Counted from the stretch's first letter, positions 7,979 to 17,185 are shown. The stretch: DNA of 64,000 nt from Bacteroidia bacterium (GCA_016218155.1 JACREQ010000075.1:19633-83632); one strand, 5' to 3'. Program-made: numbers and translations. The notes: generated by a model not told the origin, from the sequence alone.

Positions 7979-8911
7979 TTATTCAATAACAATTGTTTTC
8001 GTACTCTCTTTTCCATTATTATTTAATAATTTTATTACAAACACACCACTTCCGAGTTCCTCTTTCTTTATTATAAAATAATCATTACAAATATCTTCTG
8101 ATAAAACCATTCGCCCAACTCTATCATATATAAACAGCTTTTTTATAGGATTTTTGAATTCAATAACTGCCTGATCAACTATTGGATTTGGGTAAATAAC
8201 AATATCTGAGTTTTCAAAATTCTTTGGAATACTCCAAGCATTAATAAATCCGAGAATATGAATATTATCAATAACCCAACCGCCACCAGTAGTAGCAAGA
8301 GAATCGCTAATAAAATGAAACCTAACTATAACAGTATCACAAATATTTTTTGCAGAGGCTTCCCAAATCCAATAAACACTACTAAATTGCCAATCATTAC
8401 AATTACCTGAAAAACCAGCTACTCCAAATTCGGAAGTGTCATTTGATGAATATAAATTATCATAATAAATCTGCCCCATTCCAACATTCTGATTTTCAAT
8501 AACATTTAACCACGAAAATCCTTGATCATAACTTATTTCAACAAAACATTTTGAATGTAAACTGTCATTCTCATACTTATGTAAAAAATCAAGTTGCATT
8601 GCTTGCCCCATCCAAAGATGGGTATTAATTTTAATATCAAACCATGAATCATTTTGACCTATAAAAGGAGATATAGTATCGGTAATTATAGCATTTGGAA
8701 GGGTATATGAAGAATTTGCAAAAGATTTATTAGGTCTTCCAATTTGCCAAAGGTCATTAGTGTCATTATTAAAAATAATTTTCAAATTGGTATCTAACGT
8801 ACTTTCAAAATCAATATTTGAATAAAATACTAAACTACCTCCATATTGAGAAAAACAATTGGCACTATAAAAAGCAAAAATAATCAGAGCATAAATAAAT
8901 TTATTTTTCAT
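7979..8911 (-). CDS. T9SS-exported protein with C-terminal sorting domain
   Basis: The ATG at 8911 is preferred because it gives a clean signal peptide (MKNKFIYALIIFAFYSANCFSQ); the longer frame upstream would run into the preceding gene. The mature part has a carbohydrate-binding/MAM-like look (DNSWFDIKIN, SYDQGFSWLNVIE, GGGWVIDNIHI), common in jelly-roll modules of secreted Bacteroidota proteins. The last 75 residues are a type A sorting domain: IVIYPNPIVDQAVIEF, LFIYDRVGRMVL, GSGVFVIKLLNNNG. Sec export, then outer-membrane passage by T9SS, is therefore expected. It lies 11 nt after the SIMPL-domain gene and probably shares its transcript. Molecular function unknown. Confidence 0.85.
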   Translation of the reverse strand: MKNKFIYALIIFAFYSANCFSQYGGSLVFYSNIDFESTLDTNLKIIFNNDTNDLWQIGRPNKSFANSSYTLPNAIITDTISPFIGQNDSWFDIKINTHLWMGQAMQLDFLHKYENDSLHSKCFVEISYDQGFSWLNVIENQNVGMGQIYYDNLYSSNDTSEFGVAGFSGNCNDWQFSSVYWIWEASAKNICDTVIVRFHFISDSLATTGGGWVIDNIHILGFINAWSIPKNFENSDIVIYPNPIVDQAVIEFKNPIKKLFIYDRVGRMVLSEDICNDYFIIKKEELGSGVFVIKLLNNNGKESTKTIVIE

Positions 8912-8922
8912 GATTATGTACT

Positions 8923-9882
8923 TTACTGTTTTTTCAAAACAAACTTCACAGTTAAATTGCAAGTAAATTGCACAACAGGTTCGATAACTGCTGGATTTAT
9001 TACTAAATCATAACCTGAATAAGCTTTTTTATCGTAATAAAGTGCAGGAACATTTGAGCGTGGTAACGATTTACTTCCTGGCTTTGTTTGATCTCCGGTG
9101 TATTTCACAAATTCAGAAAAAGTAGAATATCTGTCCAAAGGATAAGTACTGGAAATATTATCATTAACAGTCTGATATTTTGAATCGAATTTAACACCAA
9201 GTTTTTTGTATTCTTTTGCTTTTTCATTAATTATTCTAACACAAGTAGCTCTTATGGAATCATAAACTGCCTGAGAATTATTAATAACATAATCAACTTT
9301 AACTATGTCGTAAATTTCATTTTGTGATGCTTTAATAAGCATTTGCTCCACAATTTTAGAATCTTTATACCTAAGATGAATATTTTTACGAACTTCAAAA
9401 CCTTTGGGTACTTCATTATATGTCTTACTAAAAAGTTTTTTCTCAACTTCAACTTCAAATATTGGAAATTGTGAAATAAAATCAACATATATATCTTCCT
9501 TTTTAACATTTAAAGGAAGTAAGCTTGCTACGAATGCTTCAATTCTTTTATTAATTACATCATGGCAATTTTCAATGGTCTCTCCTACTTGAGATGTAGC
9601 AAAAATAATAACATACTCATCTGCTTTAACATTCATCATAACTTTTGCATCAACAGTAAAAGAAGTATCATTTGATGAGTAAGATGGATAATATGCCTGT
9701 TGCTGAGACTGACGATAATAAGCAGCTTCATTTGCATTATTATTAATTAAACCATCATCAAAATTGCTAATATTTCCGGATTTTTTCTGGTTAAAATACC
9801 AGTTTCCTGCAGCCTGACTTAAGCAAAGTATTGGCGAAGCAATTAATGCAAATAAAATAAATGTAAAAGTTATTTTTTTCAT
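8923..9882 (-). CDS. SIMPL (DUF541)-like periplasmic protein
   Basis: A 319-aa protein with a signal peptide (MKKITFTFILFALIASPILCLSQ cut after about residue 22) and a 60-residue low-complexity linker rich in Asn, Gln and Tyr. Residues about 75-235 fit the SIMPL/DUF541 fold: FTVDAKVMMNVKADEYVIIFATSQVGE, paired with a long helix NKRIEAFVASLL and IYVDFISQFPIFEVE. Family members oligomerise in the envelope and have loosely defined roles. This one has no sorting domain, so it should stay periplasmic. It is the first gene of a two-gene unit with the T9SS protein downstream. The family call is moderately secure. Confidence 0.65.
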   Translation of the reverse strand: MKKITFTFILFALIASPILCLSQAAGNWYFNQKKSGNISNFDDGLINNNANEAAYYRQSQQQAYYPSYSSNDTSFTVDAKVMMNVKADEYVIIFATSQVGETIENCHDVINKRIEAFVASLLPLNVKKEDIYVDFISQFPIFEVEVEKKLFSKTYNEVPKGFEVRKNIHLRYKDSKIVEQMLIKASQNEIYDIVKVDYVINNSQAVYDSIRATCVRIINEKAKEYKKLGVKFDSKYQTVNDNISSTYPLDRYSTFSEFVKYTGDQTKPGSKSLPRSNVPALYYDKKAYSGYDLVINPAVIEPVVQFTCNLTVKFVLKKQ

Positions 9883-9980
9883 AGTATTAAATATTTGGTT
9901 TTGACTGCAAATTATGTTTTTTTTTTATGCTTTGCAAAAAAACAAATTTGATTTATCAAAATTATAACTGTCAAACCATT

Positions 9981-10008
9981 AACTTTTAACTTTTAACTTT
10001 TGACTTTT
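9981..10008. repeat. Heptanucleotide tandem repeat (AACTTTT)3-GACTTTT
   Basis: Three perfect AACTTTT units (9981-10001) are followed by one GACTTTT unit (10002-10008), upstream of the pyruvate kinase gene and just before its likely promoter. Such short tandem repeats can change unit number by slippage. Confidence 0.9.
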
Positions 10009-10014
10009 ACCTTG

Positions 10015-10045
10015 TTTGCCTTTCGACTTTAATTTTATATTTTAG
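10015..10045 (+). promoter_or_regulatory. Possible Bacteroidota-type promoter of pyruvate kinase
   Basis: TTTG at 10015-10018 and TATATTTT at 10036-10043 resemble the -33 (TTTG) and -7 (TAnnTTTG) boxes of the Bacteroidota primary sigma factor, 24 nt before the ATG. The 17-nt spacing is shorter than the usual 19-21 and the last base of the -7 box differs, so this is tentative. Confidence 0.3.
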
Positions 10046-10067
10046 CCAAATATTAATATTAAATACT

Positions 10068-11501
10068 ATGAAACCGACTTTATCAAGAACAAAGATTATT
10101 GCAACAATGGGACCTGCATCTTCGCCAAAAGATGTACTTAAAGAAATGATTATAAATGGTCTTGACGTATGTCGTTTAAACTTTTCTCACGGAAAACATG
10201 TAGAACATTTGAAAGTAATGAATACTATCCGTGAAATAAATTCTGAAATTCATTCTAATGTTGCAATACTTGCAGATTTACAAGGTCCGAAACTTCGCGT
10301 TGGCGACATGGAAAATAATGGTGTAATGCTAGATGATGGTCAATCTTTTAATATTGTTACCATTGATTGCCTTGGAACTAAAGAAAAGGCATATCTTACT
10401 TATGAAGAGTTCCCAAAGGATGTTGCGGTTAATGATGAGATACTTATAGATGATGGAAAAATTAAACTTCGCGTAACAAATACAAACCGCAAAGATACTG
10501 TTGAGACTGTTGTTATAAACGGAGGAATTCTTTCTTCGCATAAAGGTGTAAATTTACCTAATACTAAAGTTTCACTTCCGTGTCTTACTGAAAAAGACTT
10601 GAAAGATCTGGATTTTGCATTAGAGCATAATGTTGATTGGGTTGCATTATCATTTGTAAGAACAGTTACAGATATTGTTGAGATTAAAGAAATCATAAGA
10701 AAAAAGAAAAAGCATGCTTTAGTTATTGCTAAAATAGAAAAGCCTGAAGCAATTGCAGAAATAGATAACATTATAGATATGACAGATGCTATAATGATTG
10801 CAAGAGGTGATTTAGGCGTTGAAGTTGCTTTTGACAGAGTTCCTTTAATTCAGAAAGAAATAGTAAAAAAATGTATAGAACAATCTAAACCTGTAATTAT
10901 TGCAACACAAATGCTCGAAAGTATGGTAACTGCTTTCAGACCAACAAGAGCAGAAGCTACAGACTGTGCTAATGCTGTTTTAGATGGTGCTGATTGTTTA
11001 ATGTTAAGTGGTGAAACTTCAGTAGGTAAATTTCCTGTAGGAACTATTCAGGCAATGGAAAGTATTATTCATTATACTGAAGATGCAGCGTACCGTTTTA
11101 ACAGAGATCATGCTCCAAAGGAAATGTCGCGTACATTTCTTTCAGATTCAATTTGTCATACAGCATGCCGTTTAGCAGAACAGTCAAAAGCAAAAGCAAT
11201 TATTACATTTAGTTACTCTGGTTATACTGCATTTCAAATTGCTGCACACAGACCAAAAGCAAGAGTAATTGTATTTACCAGTAATAAAGAACTTGTTTCA
11301 AAACTTTCACTTGTGTGGGGTGTTACTGTTTTCTATACAGATCATTTTAATAGTATTGATAATGCTATTGATTATTCAATTCTGACTTTAGTTGAGAAAG
11401 GATTCATAAAGAATGAAGATATAGTTGTTCATGCGGCAAGTACACCTTTACATGAAAAAGGCAGAACAAATATGGTAAAGCTTAGCTATGTTAAAGCATA
11501 A
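10068..11501 (+). CDS. pyk: Pyruvate kinase
   Basis: A 477-aa protein of usual length. It shows the N-terminal TKIIATMGPASS and CRLNFSHG substrate-binding segments, LADLQGPKLRVG before the B domain, ALSFVRT, the catalytic VIAKIEKPEAIAEID (Lys and Glu binding Mg2+), DAIMIARGDLGVEV and DCLMLSGETSVGKFPV. The enzyme converts phosphoenolpyruvate and ADP to pyruvate and ATP, the last step of glycolysis. It stands alone on its strand, with its own terminator about 60 nt downstream. The C-terminal allosteric domain is present (SYSGYTAFQIAAHRPKA). Confidence 0.98.
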   Translation: MKPTLSRTKIIATMGPASSPKDVLKEMIINGLDVCRLNFSHGKHVEHLKVMNTIREINSEIHSNVAILADLQGPKLRVGDMENNGVMLDDGQSFNIVTIDCLGTKEKAYLTYEEFPKDVAVNDEILIDDGKIKLRVTNTNRKDTVETVVINGGILSSHKGVNLPNTKVSLPCLTEKDLKDLDFALEHNVDWVALSFVRTVTDIVEIKEIIRKKKKHALVIAKIEKPEAIAEIDNIIDMTDAIMIARGDLGVEVAFDRVPLIQKEIVKKCIEQSKPVIIATQMLESMVTAFRPTRAEATDCANAVLDGADCLMLSGETSVGKFPVGTIQAMESIIHYTEDAAYRFNRDHAPKEMSRTFLSDSICHTACRLAEQSKAKAIITFSYSGYTAFQIAAHRPKARVIVFTSNKELVSKLSLVWGVTVFYTDHFNSIDNAIDYSILTLVEKGFIKNEDIVVHAASTPLHEKGRTNMVKLSYVKA

Positions 11502-11561
11502 GCATATAGTAAAATAACAATATACATATTACAAGTAACAGGAACGGGTTAATTACCGGGA

Positions 11562-11600
11562 GTGGTCGGAAGTTTTTTCTTGCGGCCATTTTTGTTTTTA
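11562..11600 (+). terminator. Rho-independent terminator of pyruvate kinase
   Basis: GTGGTCGGAAG and CTTGCGGCCAT pair (one mismatch, G-T wobbles) around a T6 loop at 11562-11589, followed by a T-rich tail. Confidence 0.75.
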
Positions 11601-11633
11601 TAACAAAGTAAATTATATCTTATTCAAAATGGG

Positions 11634-11701
11634 GTCATGTTGAGGCTCTCGAAACATGTGTGAGAGTTTGTGGGCAAATCCTTCGAGAACCTCAGGATGA
11701 C
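11634..11701. repeat. Dispersed-type inverted repeat (GTCATnnTGAGG...CCTCAGGATGAC)
   Basis: The arm at 11634-11653 and the reverse complement of 11682-11701 match at 17 of 20 positions, with a 28-nt spacer. Elements with CTTCGAGA and CCTCAGGATGAC arms are common intergenic repeats in many bacterial genomes. It lies between two terminators. Confidence 0.8.
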
Positions 11702-11822
11702 TGTGAGTAAAGGTGCATTAAAATTAAACAAGCATATAATTTATTTGTTATTAGAAATTTAGTAATTGCATTATTTGTTCTTAAATGTGGAGGAAACCCT
11801 GATTTATTCTTCAATAAGACAT

Positions 11823-11853
11823 AAAAAAAGTGGTCGGAATTTCTTCCAACCAC
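11823..11853 (-). terminator. Rho-independent terminator of the PagL-like gene
   Basis: GTGGTCGGAA / TTCCAACCAC (one mismatch, TTTC loop) at 11830-11853, followed on the minus strand by seven T residues (11829-11823). It resembles the pyruvate kinase terminator in sequence. Confidence 0.8.
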
Positions 11854-11876
11854 TCCTTGTTAATTACCCGTTTTTT

Positions 11877-12977
11877 TTATTTATAAAAACTATATCCTAT
11901 TCCCCATTCAATGACATCAGCCTTAACAAAATGTGTTTTTAAAGTTAGAGATGCAGTAATATTTTTCCATACTTTTACACGTAAACCCAATCTACTATAT
12001 ACAAATCCGTCATCATAAGCCTTAGTAAAGAAATAAGCACCAGCCTGCATAGTAAATGAAATTCGATTAAACATTAAATCATAAGACAAATGCAAACCGG
12101 ACCTGAAATTATATAATGGCTTAAAAACAATGCTATCACTTACTATTCTCGATTCTAAAGAAGGATCGTAAAATACATCCAAGCCTGATCCGAATTTTCT
12201 TTTTAGATTAAAAAGTCGTTCGGCATTAATACTAACAGTTGTTGTATAAAACTTCTTACCATTTGGTGGAGGATTTTCACGAACACCTTTGGATAATGTT
12301 ATACTATATTCATTTTTTCTTACAAAAGAAGCTTTTAACTCTTTAATCTTGGTTTTATCAATCTCAGTTGAATTGCTTAATGTAAATTTTAATCCAGCTT
12401 TTAATGAAGGAATATTAAACCCCAGATTTGGTTTTCGCCATGCTCCATTTGAATAATGAGTAAAATGGAAACCTGTAACAATTTGCAGATTTTTCAATAT
12501 TTGCATTTCCGAAAACAACCCTAAATCAATAAAAGCATTTGCATGAGAACCAATTGCAACATTATATATATTATCTTCTTTATTAAATGGATTTGACAAA
12601 AATGCAAGCCCCTCTCCCATTGAATATGATAAATTAAAATTTTTCTTTTTAACAATAGGAATTTTTATAAACAAAAATGCTGCTGTTGCTGTACCTAAAT
12701 ATTTAGAATTGCCTAAATTTGCCCTATAACAACCTATACCTAAATCAGGTGTTCTATATAAAACCTGCCATGGTTTTTCTCCTTTTGTTTTAACCGAGAT
12801 TGAAAGATCCCATGATCTTACGTGATCCTCAATTAAATATACCATTGAAGAACGATGAGGAATAATAAATCCATACCTATAATTTATATTATATGAAATT
12901 CTTTTTGTAAATATTTCCTGACCAAAGGCTGTACAAACAAGAAAAATAAAAAATATAATTATTGTAGATTTCCTCAC
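11877..12977 (-). CDS. PagL-like acyloxyacyl hydrolase / outer-membrane beta-barrel
   Basis: A 366-aa protein with a signal peptide (MRKSTIIIFFIFLVCTAFGQ) that starts at GTG 12977. The middle part shows the lipid A deacylase signature: GFHFTHYSNGAWRKPNLGFN, with the His-x-Ser pair of PagL, after alternating beta-strand sequence (AFIDLGLFSEMQIL). Enzymes of this family remove ester-linked acyl chains from lipid A in the outer membrane. The C-terminal 140 residues continue with beta-barrel-like strands and end in aromatic residues (GIGYSFYK), making it longer than PagL itself. The position where PagL has its acidic triad residue seems to be Asn here. It has its own terminator and no operon partner. 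Confidence 0.7.
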   Translation of the reverse strand: MRKSTIIIFFIFLVCTAFGQEIFTKRISYNINYRYGFIIPHRSSMVYLIEDHVRSWDLSISVKTKGEKPWQVLYRTPDLGIGCYRANLGNSKYLGTATAAFLFIKIPIVKKKNFNLSYSMGEGLAFLSNPFNKEDNIYNVAIGSHANAFIDLGLFSEMQILKNLQIVTGFHFTHYSNGAWRKPNLGFNIPSLKAGLKFTLSNSTEIDKTKIKELKASFVRKNEYSITLSKGVRENPPPNGKKFYTTTVSINAERLFNLKRKFGSGLDVFYDPSLESRIVSDSIVFKPLYNFRSGLHLSYDLMFNRISFTMQAGAYFFTKAYDDGFVYSRLGLRVKVWKNITASLTLKTHFVKADVIEWGIGYSFYK

Positions 12978-13275
12978 TTTTTTAAAATATTCAACAAAAA
13001 TACATTTAAGAGTTTTTATTATTTGAAAAAAAACGAAAAATATTTTGCCTCAAAAAAAGTAGATCTGAACAGATTTAGATTAAATAGTTCAACCAACTTA
13101 TTAACAATATTTTGAAAAAGTTAGTAAAAATATAACTTAATCGATTTAGATATTAGTAAAGTTATTATATTAGTGCTAGTTACCTAAACATTTTAGGTAT
13201 TTTTTATGCTCTTACACCTAAAACGGTTTAGATATGGACGTATAGCACTTTTATTAACACAATAATTTTATAAAA
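12978..13275. other. Divergent intergenic region with small palindromes
   Basis: This 298-nt gap separates two divergent secreted-protein genes and must hold both promoters. It contains ATCTG-AA-CAGAT (13063-13074) and TACCTAAA-CAT-TTTAGGTA (13181-13199) followed by a T-rich run. The second could be an operator or a weak terminator/attenuator. I could not fix a promoter. Confidence 0.5.
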
Positions 13276-15210
13276 ATGAAACAATTTTTAATGTTTTTTT
13301 TGATGTTCACGACGTTTTTTGCAAAAGCACAAGTAAACGATCAATGCTCAGGAGCAATTACAGTAACATGTGGAAATTCCTATTCCGGAACTACTGTTGG
13401 CGCAACAACTACGAATGATCCTACAGGTTCTTGTGGTACATCGGTTGATGGACCGGGAGTATGGTATAAATTTATTGGAACCGGAAATTCAGTAACTGCA
13501 AGTTTATGTGGAAGTTCATATGACACAAAATTACATATATTCTCAGGAACATGTGCATCTTATATTTGTGTTGATGGAAATGATGATTTCTGCAGCTTAC
13601 AATCCGAAGTCAGTTTCAATACCACAGTTGGCGTTACATATTATATTTTTGTAAGTGGTTATTCATCAAATACTGGTGCATATACTTTAGCCATTAATTG
13701 TTGTACACCTTCAGTTCCCGGTATAACTACAAATCCTACTCCATCAAATGGCTCAATAAATATTAATTCATGCAGTCTTGATTTTTTCTGGACAGCTCCT
13801 GCTAATTCAGGCTGTAATGCTGCAACTTCTTATGATTTTTATTTTGGAACATCTGCAACTCCACCTTTTATTTCAAATCTTACAACAACTTCTTACGCTA
13901 TTCCAAATGCACTTTCCGACAACACTACTTATTACTGGAAAGTTGTATCAATAAATGCTCTTGGTTCTGCAGTGGGATCTACAACATGGAGCTTTACAAC
14001 GGGAACATCAACAAATCAATATTATTGCCTGTATAATAGTGCAATTAATTATCCTACTGCCGGTCCAAATTGTGTACAGCTTACTTCAGCAGCATCAACA
14101 CAAAACGGATGTGCATGGAATAGAAATAAAATATCGTTTGCAAGTGCTTTTGATTACTCAGTTCAAATGTATTTTGGTGCAACAGCTGGTGGAGCAGATG
14201 GATGTGCTTTTGTATTTCAGAACTCACCTCAAGGAATTAGTCAGTGTGGCTCAACCGGTGGTCAGTTGGGTGCCGGAGGAATACCTAATGCAGTTGTTGT
14301 TGAATTTGACACATATGACAATGACTTCCCTACTCATAATTACGATATGTCAGTTGACCATACTGCTATTGAAATTGATGGTGATATGCAAGGCCCTGGA
14401 GCACCTTTAGCCGGACCTGTTCAAGCCGACCCATTAGATGGTTTATTAGCTGACGGTTTATTACATACACTTCGAGTAACATGGAATCCTGCAGCACCAA
14501 ACCTATTAAGCGTTTACGTTGATGGAAGTTTAAGAATTTCACGCACTTATGATTTTGTAAATAATGTATTTGGAGGCAATCCTAATGTTTGGTGGGGGTT
14601 TACAGGTTCAACAGGACTACTTGCCAATCAGCAATACTTTTGTCCTGTTTCAATTCCTTTACCAGTAAATATTATTAATTTTTCTGCAAATTGTTTTGAA
14701 GGAAAAAATCAACTAGTATGGGAAACAAGTTCTGAAACAAATAATGATTTTTTTACAGTTGAAAGATCTGAAGATGGCAGAATATTTCAAAAAATAACAG
14801 AAGTAGATGGTGCAGGAAACTCAAATGATATAACACACTACAGTTGGATTGATTATAACCCATTAGAAGGGAACTCATATTACCGGCTGTCTCAAACAGA
14901 CTATGATGGAAAAACTGAAATATTCCCTCTTAAAAATATAAACTGTAAACCATCTTTAACTGAATTAAATATTAAAACAGTTTTTAATTCAGATAAAAAG
15001 ATATTTGCTGAATTTGAAATATCAGCTTCCGGAGATTATACAATAGAAATATTAAACTTACTTGGAGAAAAAATAAATACAAAAAACTTATTTCTAGATA
15101 AAGGATTAATTAATACTGATTTTAATGTTACAGATTTTAAGTCTGGGATATACGTATTATCAATTTATGATAATAACCAAACTGCTGTTAAAAAATTCAT
15201 TATTCAGTAG
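13276..15210 (+). CDS. T9SS-exported multidomain protein with lectin-like domain
   Basis: A 644-aa protein with signal peptide (ending TFFAKAQ, residue 18-19). In order it shows a PPC-like beta domain (about 22-140: GPGVWYKFIGTGNSVTASLC, YDTKLHIFSGTC), a fibronectin III-like domain (about 145-243: TTYYWKVVSINALGS), and an L-type (legume-like) lectin fold (about 250-460: GGADGCAFVFQNSP, VVVEFDTYDND, LHTLRVTWNPA). It closes with a linker and a sorting domain after residue 560 (LNLLGEKINTKN, SGIYVLSIYDNNQ). The lectin part suggests glycan binding at the cell surface; this is inference. A bidirectional terminator follows. Confidence 0.85.
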   Translation: MKQFLMFFLMFTTFFAKAQVNDQCSGAITVTCGNSYSGTTVGATTTNDPTGSCGTSVDGPGVWYKFIGTGNSVTASLCGSSYDTKLHIFSGTCASYICVDGNDDFCSLQSEVSFNTTVGVTYYIFVSGYSSNTGAYTLAINCCTPSVPGITTNPTPSNGSININSCSLDFFWTAPANSGCNAATSYDFYFGTSATPPFISNLTTTSYAIPNALSDNTTYYWKVVSINALGSAVGSTTWSFTTGTSTNQYYCLYNSAINYPTAGPNCVQLTSAASTQNGCAWNRNKISFASAFDYSVQMYFGATAGGADGCAFVFQNSPQGISQCGSTGGQLGAGGIPNAVVVEFDTYDNDFPTHNYDMSVDHTAIEIDGDMQGPGAPLAGPVQADPLDGLLADGLLHTLRVTWNPAAPNLLSVYVDGSLRISRTYDFVNNVFGGNPNVWWGFTGSTGLLANQQYFCPVSIPLPVNIINFSANCFEGKNQLVWETSSETNNDFFTVERSEDGRIFQKITEVDGAGNSNDITHYSWIDYNPLEGNSYYRLSQTDYDGKTEIFPLKNINCKPSLTELNIKTVFNSDKKIFAEFEISASGDYTIEILNLLGEKINTKNLFLDKGLINTDFNVTDFKSGIYVLSIYDNNQTAVKKFIIQ

Positions 15211-15236
15211 GAAAGATTCTTATAATTTGTTATAAA

Positions 15237-15272
15237 AAAAGAGCCTCTCTTAAAGGGAAGCTCTTTTTTTTA
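15237..15272. terminator. Bidirectional terminator between the lectin-like gene and purC
   Basis: AAAAAGAGC...GCTCTTTTTTT hairpin with an imperfect inner stem (CTCTCTTAAAGGGAA). It is A-rich on the left and T-rich on the right, and serves convergent genes. Confidence 0.8.
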
Positions 15273-15289
15273 TTTTTAATAAGTATTTA

Positions 15290-16228
15290 CTATTTCAAAT
15301 AATTAATAACATTATTCTCAATTCTTTGATTTAAACTTGAAAGTTCAGCCTTAACAAATTTTTCACCGGTAATTTTTTCGTATAATTCAATATATCTATC
15401 AGAAACCTGTTTAACAAAATCATCTGTCATTTCGGGAACTTTTTGTCCTTCATGTCCCTGAAAACCGTTATCCATTAACCATTCGCGAACAAATTCTTTT
15501 GACAATTGCTTTTGTTGTTCTCCTTTTGCCTGACGTTCTTCATACCCTTCAGAATAAAAATAACGTGATGAATCAGGAGTATGAATCTCATCAATCAAAT
15601 AAATTTTTCCAGCTTTTTTTCCGAATTCATATTTTGTATCAACTAAAATAAGCCCCTGTTTCTTTGCTATTTCAGTTCCTCTTAAAAACAATTCCATTGC
15701 ATATTTTTCGAGCATTTTATATTCTTCCTCAGGAATTAAACCGCTTGAAATAATTTCCTCTCGTGAAATATCTTCGTCATGACCTTCGCTGGCTTTTGTA
15801 GTAGGAGTAATTATTGGTTGTGGAAAACGTTCATGTTCTTTCATTCCATCTGGTATTGTAACACCACAAATCTCGCGTTTTCCAGACTTGTATGTACGCC
15901 AACTGCTTCCGGTAAGGTATCCACGAACAATCATTTCTACAGGATAGGTTTCACACATAACGCCAACAGTTACATTTGGATCTGGTAAAGCAATCTTCCA
16001 ATTTGGAACAATATCCGAAGTTGCATCAAGAAATTTTGCAGCTATCTGATTCAATACTTGTCCCTTATAAGGAATTCCTTTTGGTAGAACAACATCAAAT
16101 GCAGAAATTCTATCAGAGACAACCATAACCAATAATTCATCGTTTATGTTATAAACATCTCTTACTTTACCAACATAGTGGCTTTTCTGTTTTGGAAACT
16201 GGTAGTTTGTTCCTTTTAGTGTATCCAT
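15290..16228 (-). CDS. purC: Phosphoribosylaminoimidazole-succinocarboxamide synthase (SAICAR synthase)
   Basis: A 312-aa protein with the family signatures [59 protein letters not shown] and [12 protein letters not shown] plus [13 protein letters not shown]. It joins CAIR and aspartate using ATP to make SAICAR in purine synthesis. The length is that of the single-domain eukaryote/Bacteroidota-type enzyme. It lies 6 nt after the phoH gene, so the two are probably cotranscribed. Confidence 0.97.
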   Translation of the reverse strand: MDTLKGTNYQFPKQKSHYVGKVRDVYNINDELLVMVVSDRISAFDVVLPKGIPYKGQVLNQIAAKFLDATSDIVPNWKIALPDPNVTVGVMCETYPVEMIVRGYLTGSSWRTYKSGKREICGVTIPDGMKEHERFPQPIITPTTKASEGHDEDISREEIISSGLIPEEEYKMLEKYAMELFLRGTEIAKKQGLILVDTKYEFGKKAGKIYLIDEIHTPDSSRYFYSEGYEERQAKGEQQKQLSKEFVREWLMDNGFQGHEGQKVPEMTDDFVKQVSDRYIELYEKITGEKFVKAELSSLNQRIENNVINYLK

Positions 16229-16234
16229 ATTTAT

Positions 16235-17185
16235 TTATTTTTGTTTGTCTTCAAATGCTTTAACAATAGACTTAACAAGTTTATGACGAACAATATCACG
16301 TTCATCAAAAACAATTGAAGAAATTCCTTCAATATTTTTTAAAATATCTATTGCATAAAATAATCCCGATTCGTTTCTTCTGGGTAAATCAACCTGAGTA
16401 AGGTCGCCGGTTACAATAAATTTAGCACTCCGCCCCATTCTGGTTAAAAACATTTTTAACTGCATTAATGTAGAATTCTGTGCTTCGTCTAAAATAACAA
16501 ATGCATTATCTAAAGTTCTACCACGCATAAAAGCAAGTGGTGCTATTTCAATAACGTTTTCTTCAAAATATTCTTTAAGCTTTTTTGCAGGAATCATATC
16601 CCGTAAAGCATCATACAATGGCTGAAGATACGGATCGAGTTTTTCTTTTAAATCACCTGGTAAATAACCAAGATTCTCACCTGCCTCAACAGCCGGACGA
16701 CTAAGAATAATTCTTTTAACTTCTTTGTTTTTAAGTGCTCTTACTGCAAGTGCAATTGCACAATACGTTTTTCCAGAACCAGCAGGACCAGTTACAAAAA
16801 CCAAGTCATTTTGATTACAAGATTCAACCAAAACTTTCTGGTTTGGTGTAAATGCACGAATTGGTTTGCCATTGCTATTAAAAGTAAGAATAACTTCATT
16901 TGAATTTATTGGTTCGGTAGAAACCGCCTGATTCTCTTCAGCAAATGTATAATCAAAAACTTCATCCGGAAGCTGTTTATATTTTTTGCAATAACCAATC
17001 AGATATAAAATCCTTTCTCCTAATGCTTCAATTTCTATTTCAGAACCAATTAGTTTCAACTCATTTCCGCGAGCAACAATTTTTATTGTCGGAAATATTT
17101 TAGTTAACTTATTGATTATATTATTATTTGCACCAAATAAAATTAATGGGTCAACTTCGTCTAGAAGTATTATTTTTTCGATCAT
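16235..17185 (-). CDS. phoH: PhoH family ATPase
   Basis: ATG 17185 is preferred; the frame extends 12 codons further only with a TTG. The 316-aa protein has a KH-like N-terminal region (about 10-75) and the PhoH ATPase domain: FTPNQKVLVESC, Walker A TGPAGSGKTYCAIALA, LSRPAVEAGENLGYLPG, RGRTLDNAFVILDEAQN (Walker B), GDLTQVDLP and ERDIVRHKLV. PhoH/YbeZ proteins are cytoplasmic RNA-linked ATPases that often act with the YbeY endonuclease in rRNA maturation. It is upstream of purC by 6 nt and divergent from the DUF62 operon. Confidence 0.95.
   Translation of the reverse strand: MIEKIILLDEVDPLILFGANNNIINKLTKIFPTIKIVARGNELKLIGSEIEIEALGERILYLIGYCKKYKQLPDEVFDYTFAEENQAVSTEPINSNEVILTFNSNGKPIRAFTPNQKVLVESCNQNDLVFVTGPAGSGKTYCAIALAVRALKNKEVKRIILSRPAVEAGENLGYLPGDLKEKLDPYLQPLYDALRDMIPAKKLKEYFEENVIEIAPLAFMRGRTLDNAFVILDEAQNSTLMQLKMFLTRMGRSAKFIVTGDLTQVDLPRRNESGLFYAIDILKNIEGISSIVFDERDIVRHKLVKSIVKAFEDKQK

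Larger units (their letters stand above)
11502..11876. other. Intergenic region between convergent genes: two terminators and an inverted repeat
   Basis: The 375-nt gap between pyruvate kinase and the PagL-like gene has no convincing coding frame. It holds a plus-strand terminator (11562-11600), an imperfect 20-bp inverted repeat (11634-11701) and a minus-strand terminator (11823-11853). The middle (11702-11822) shows nothing recognisable. Confidence 0.8.

Noticed and set aside
13955..14410. Open frame of 151 codons inside the lectin-like gene
   Set aside because: Alternative-frame translation of a gene whose main frame has a signal peptide, domains and a sorting domain.
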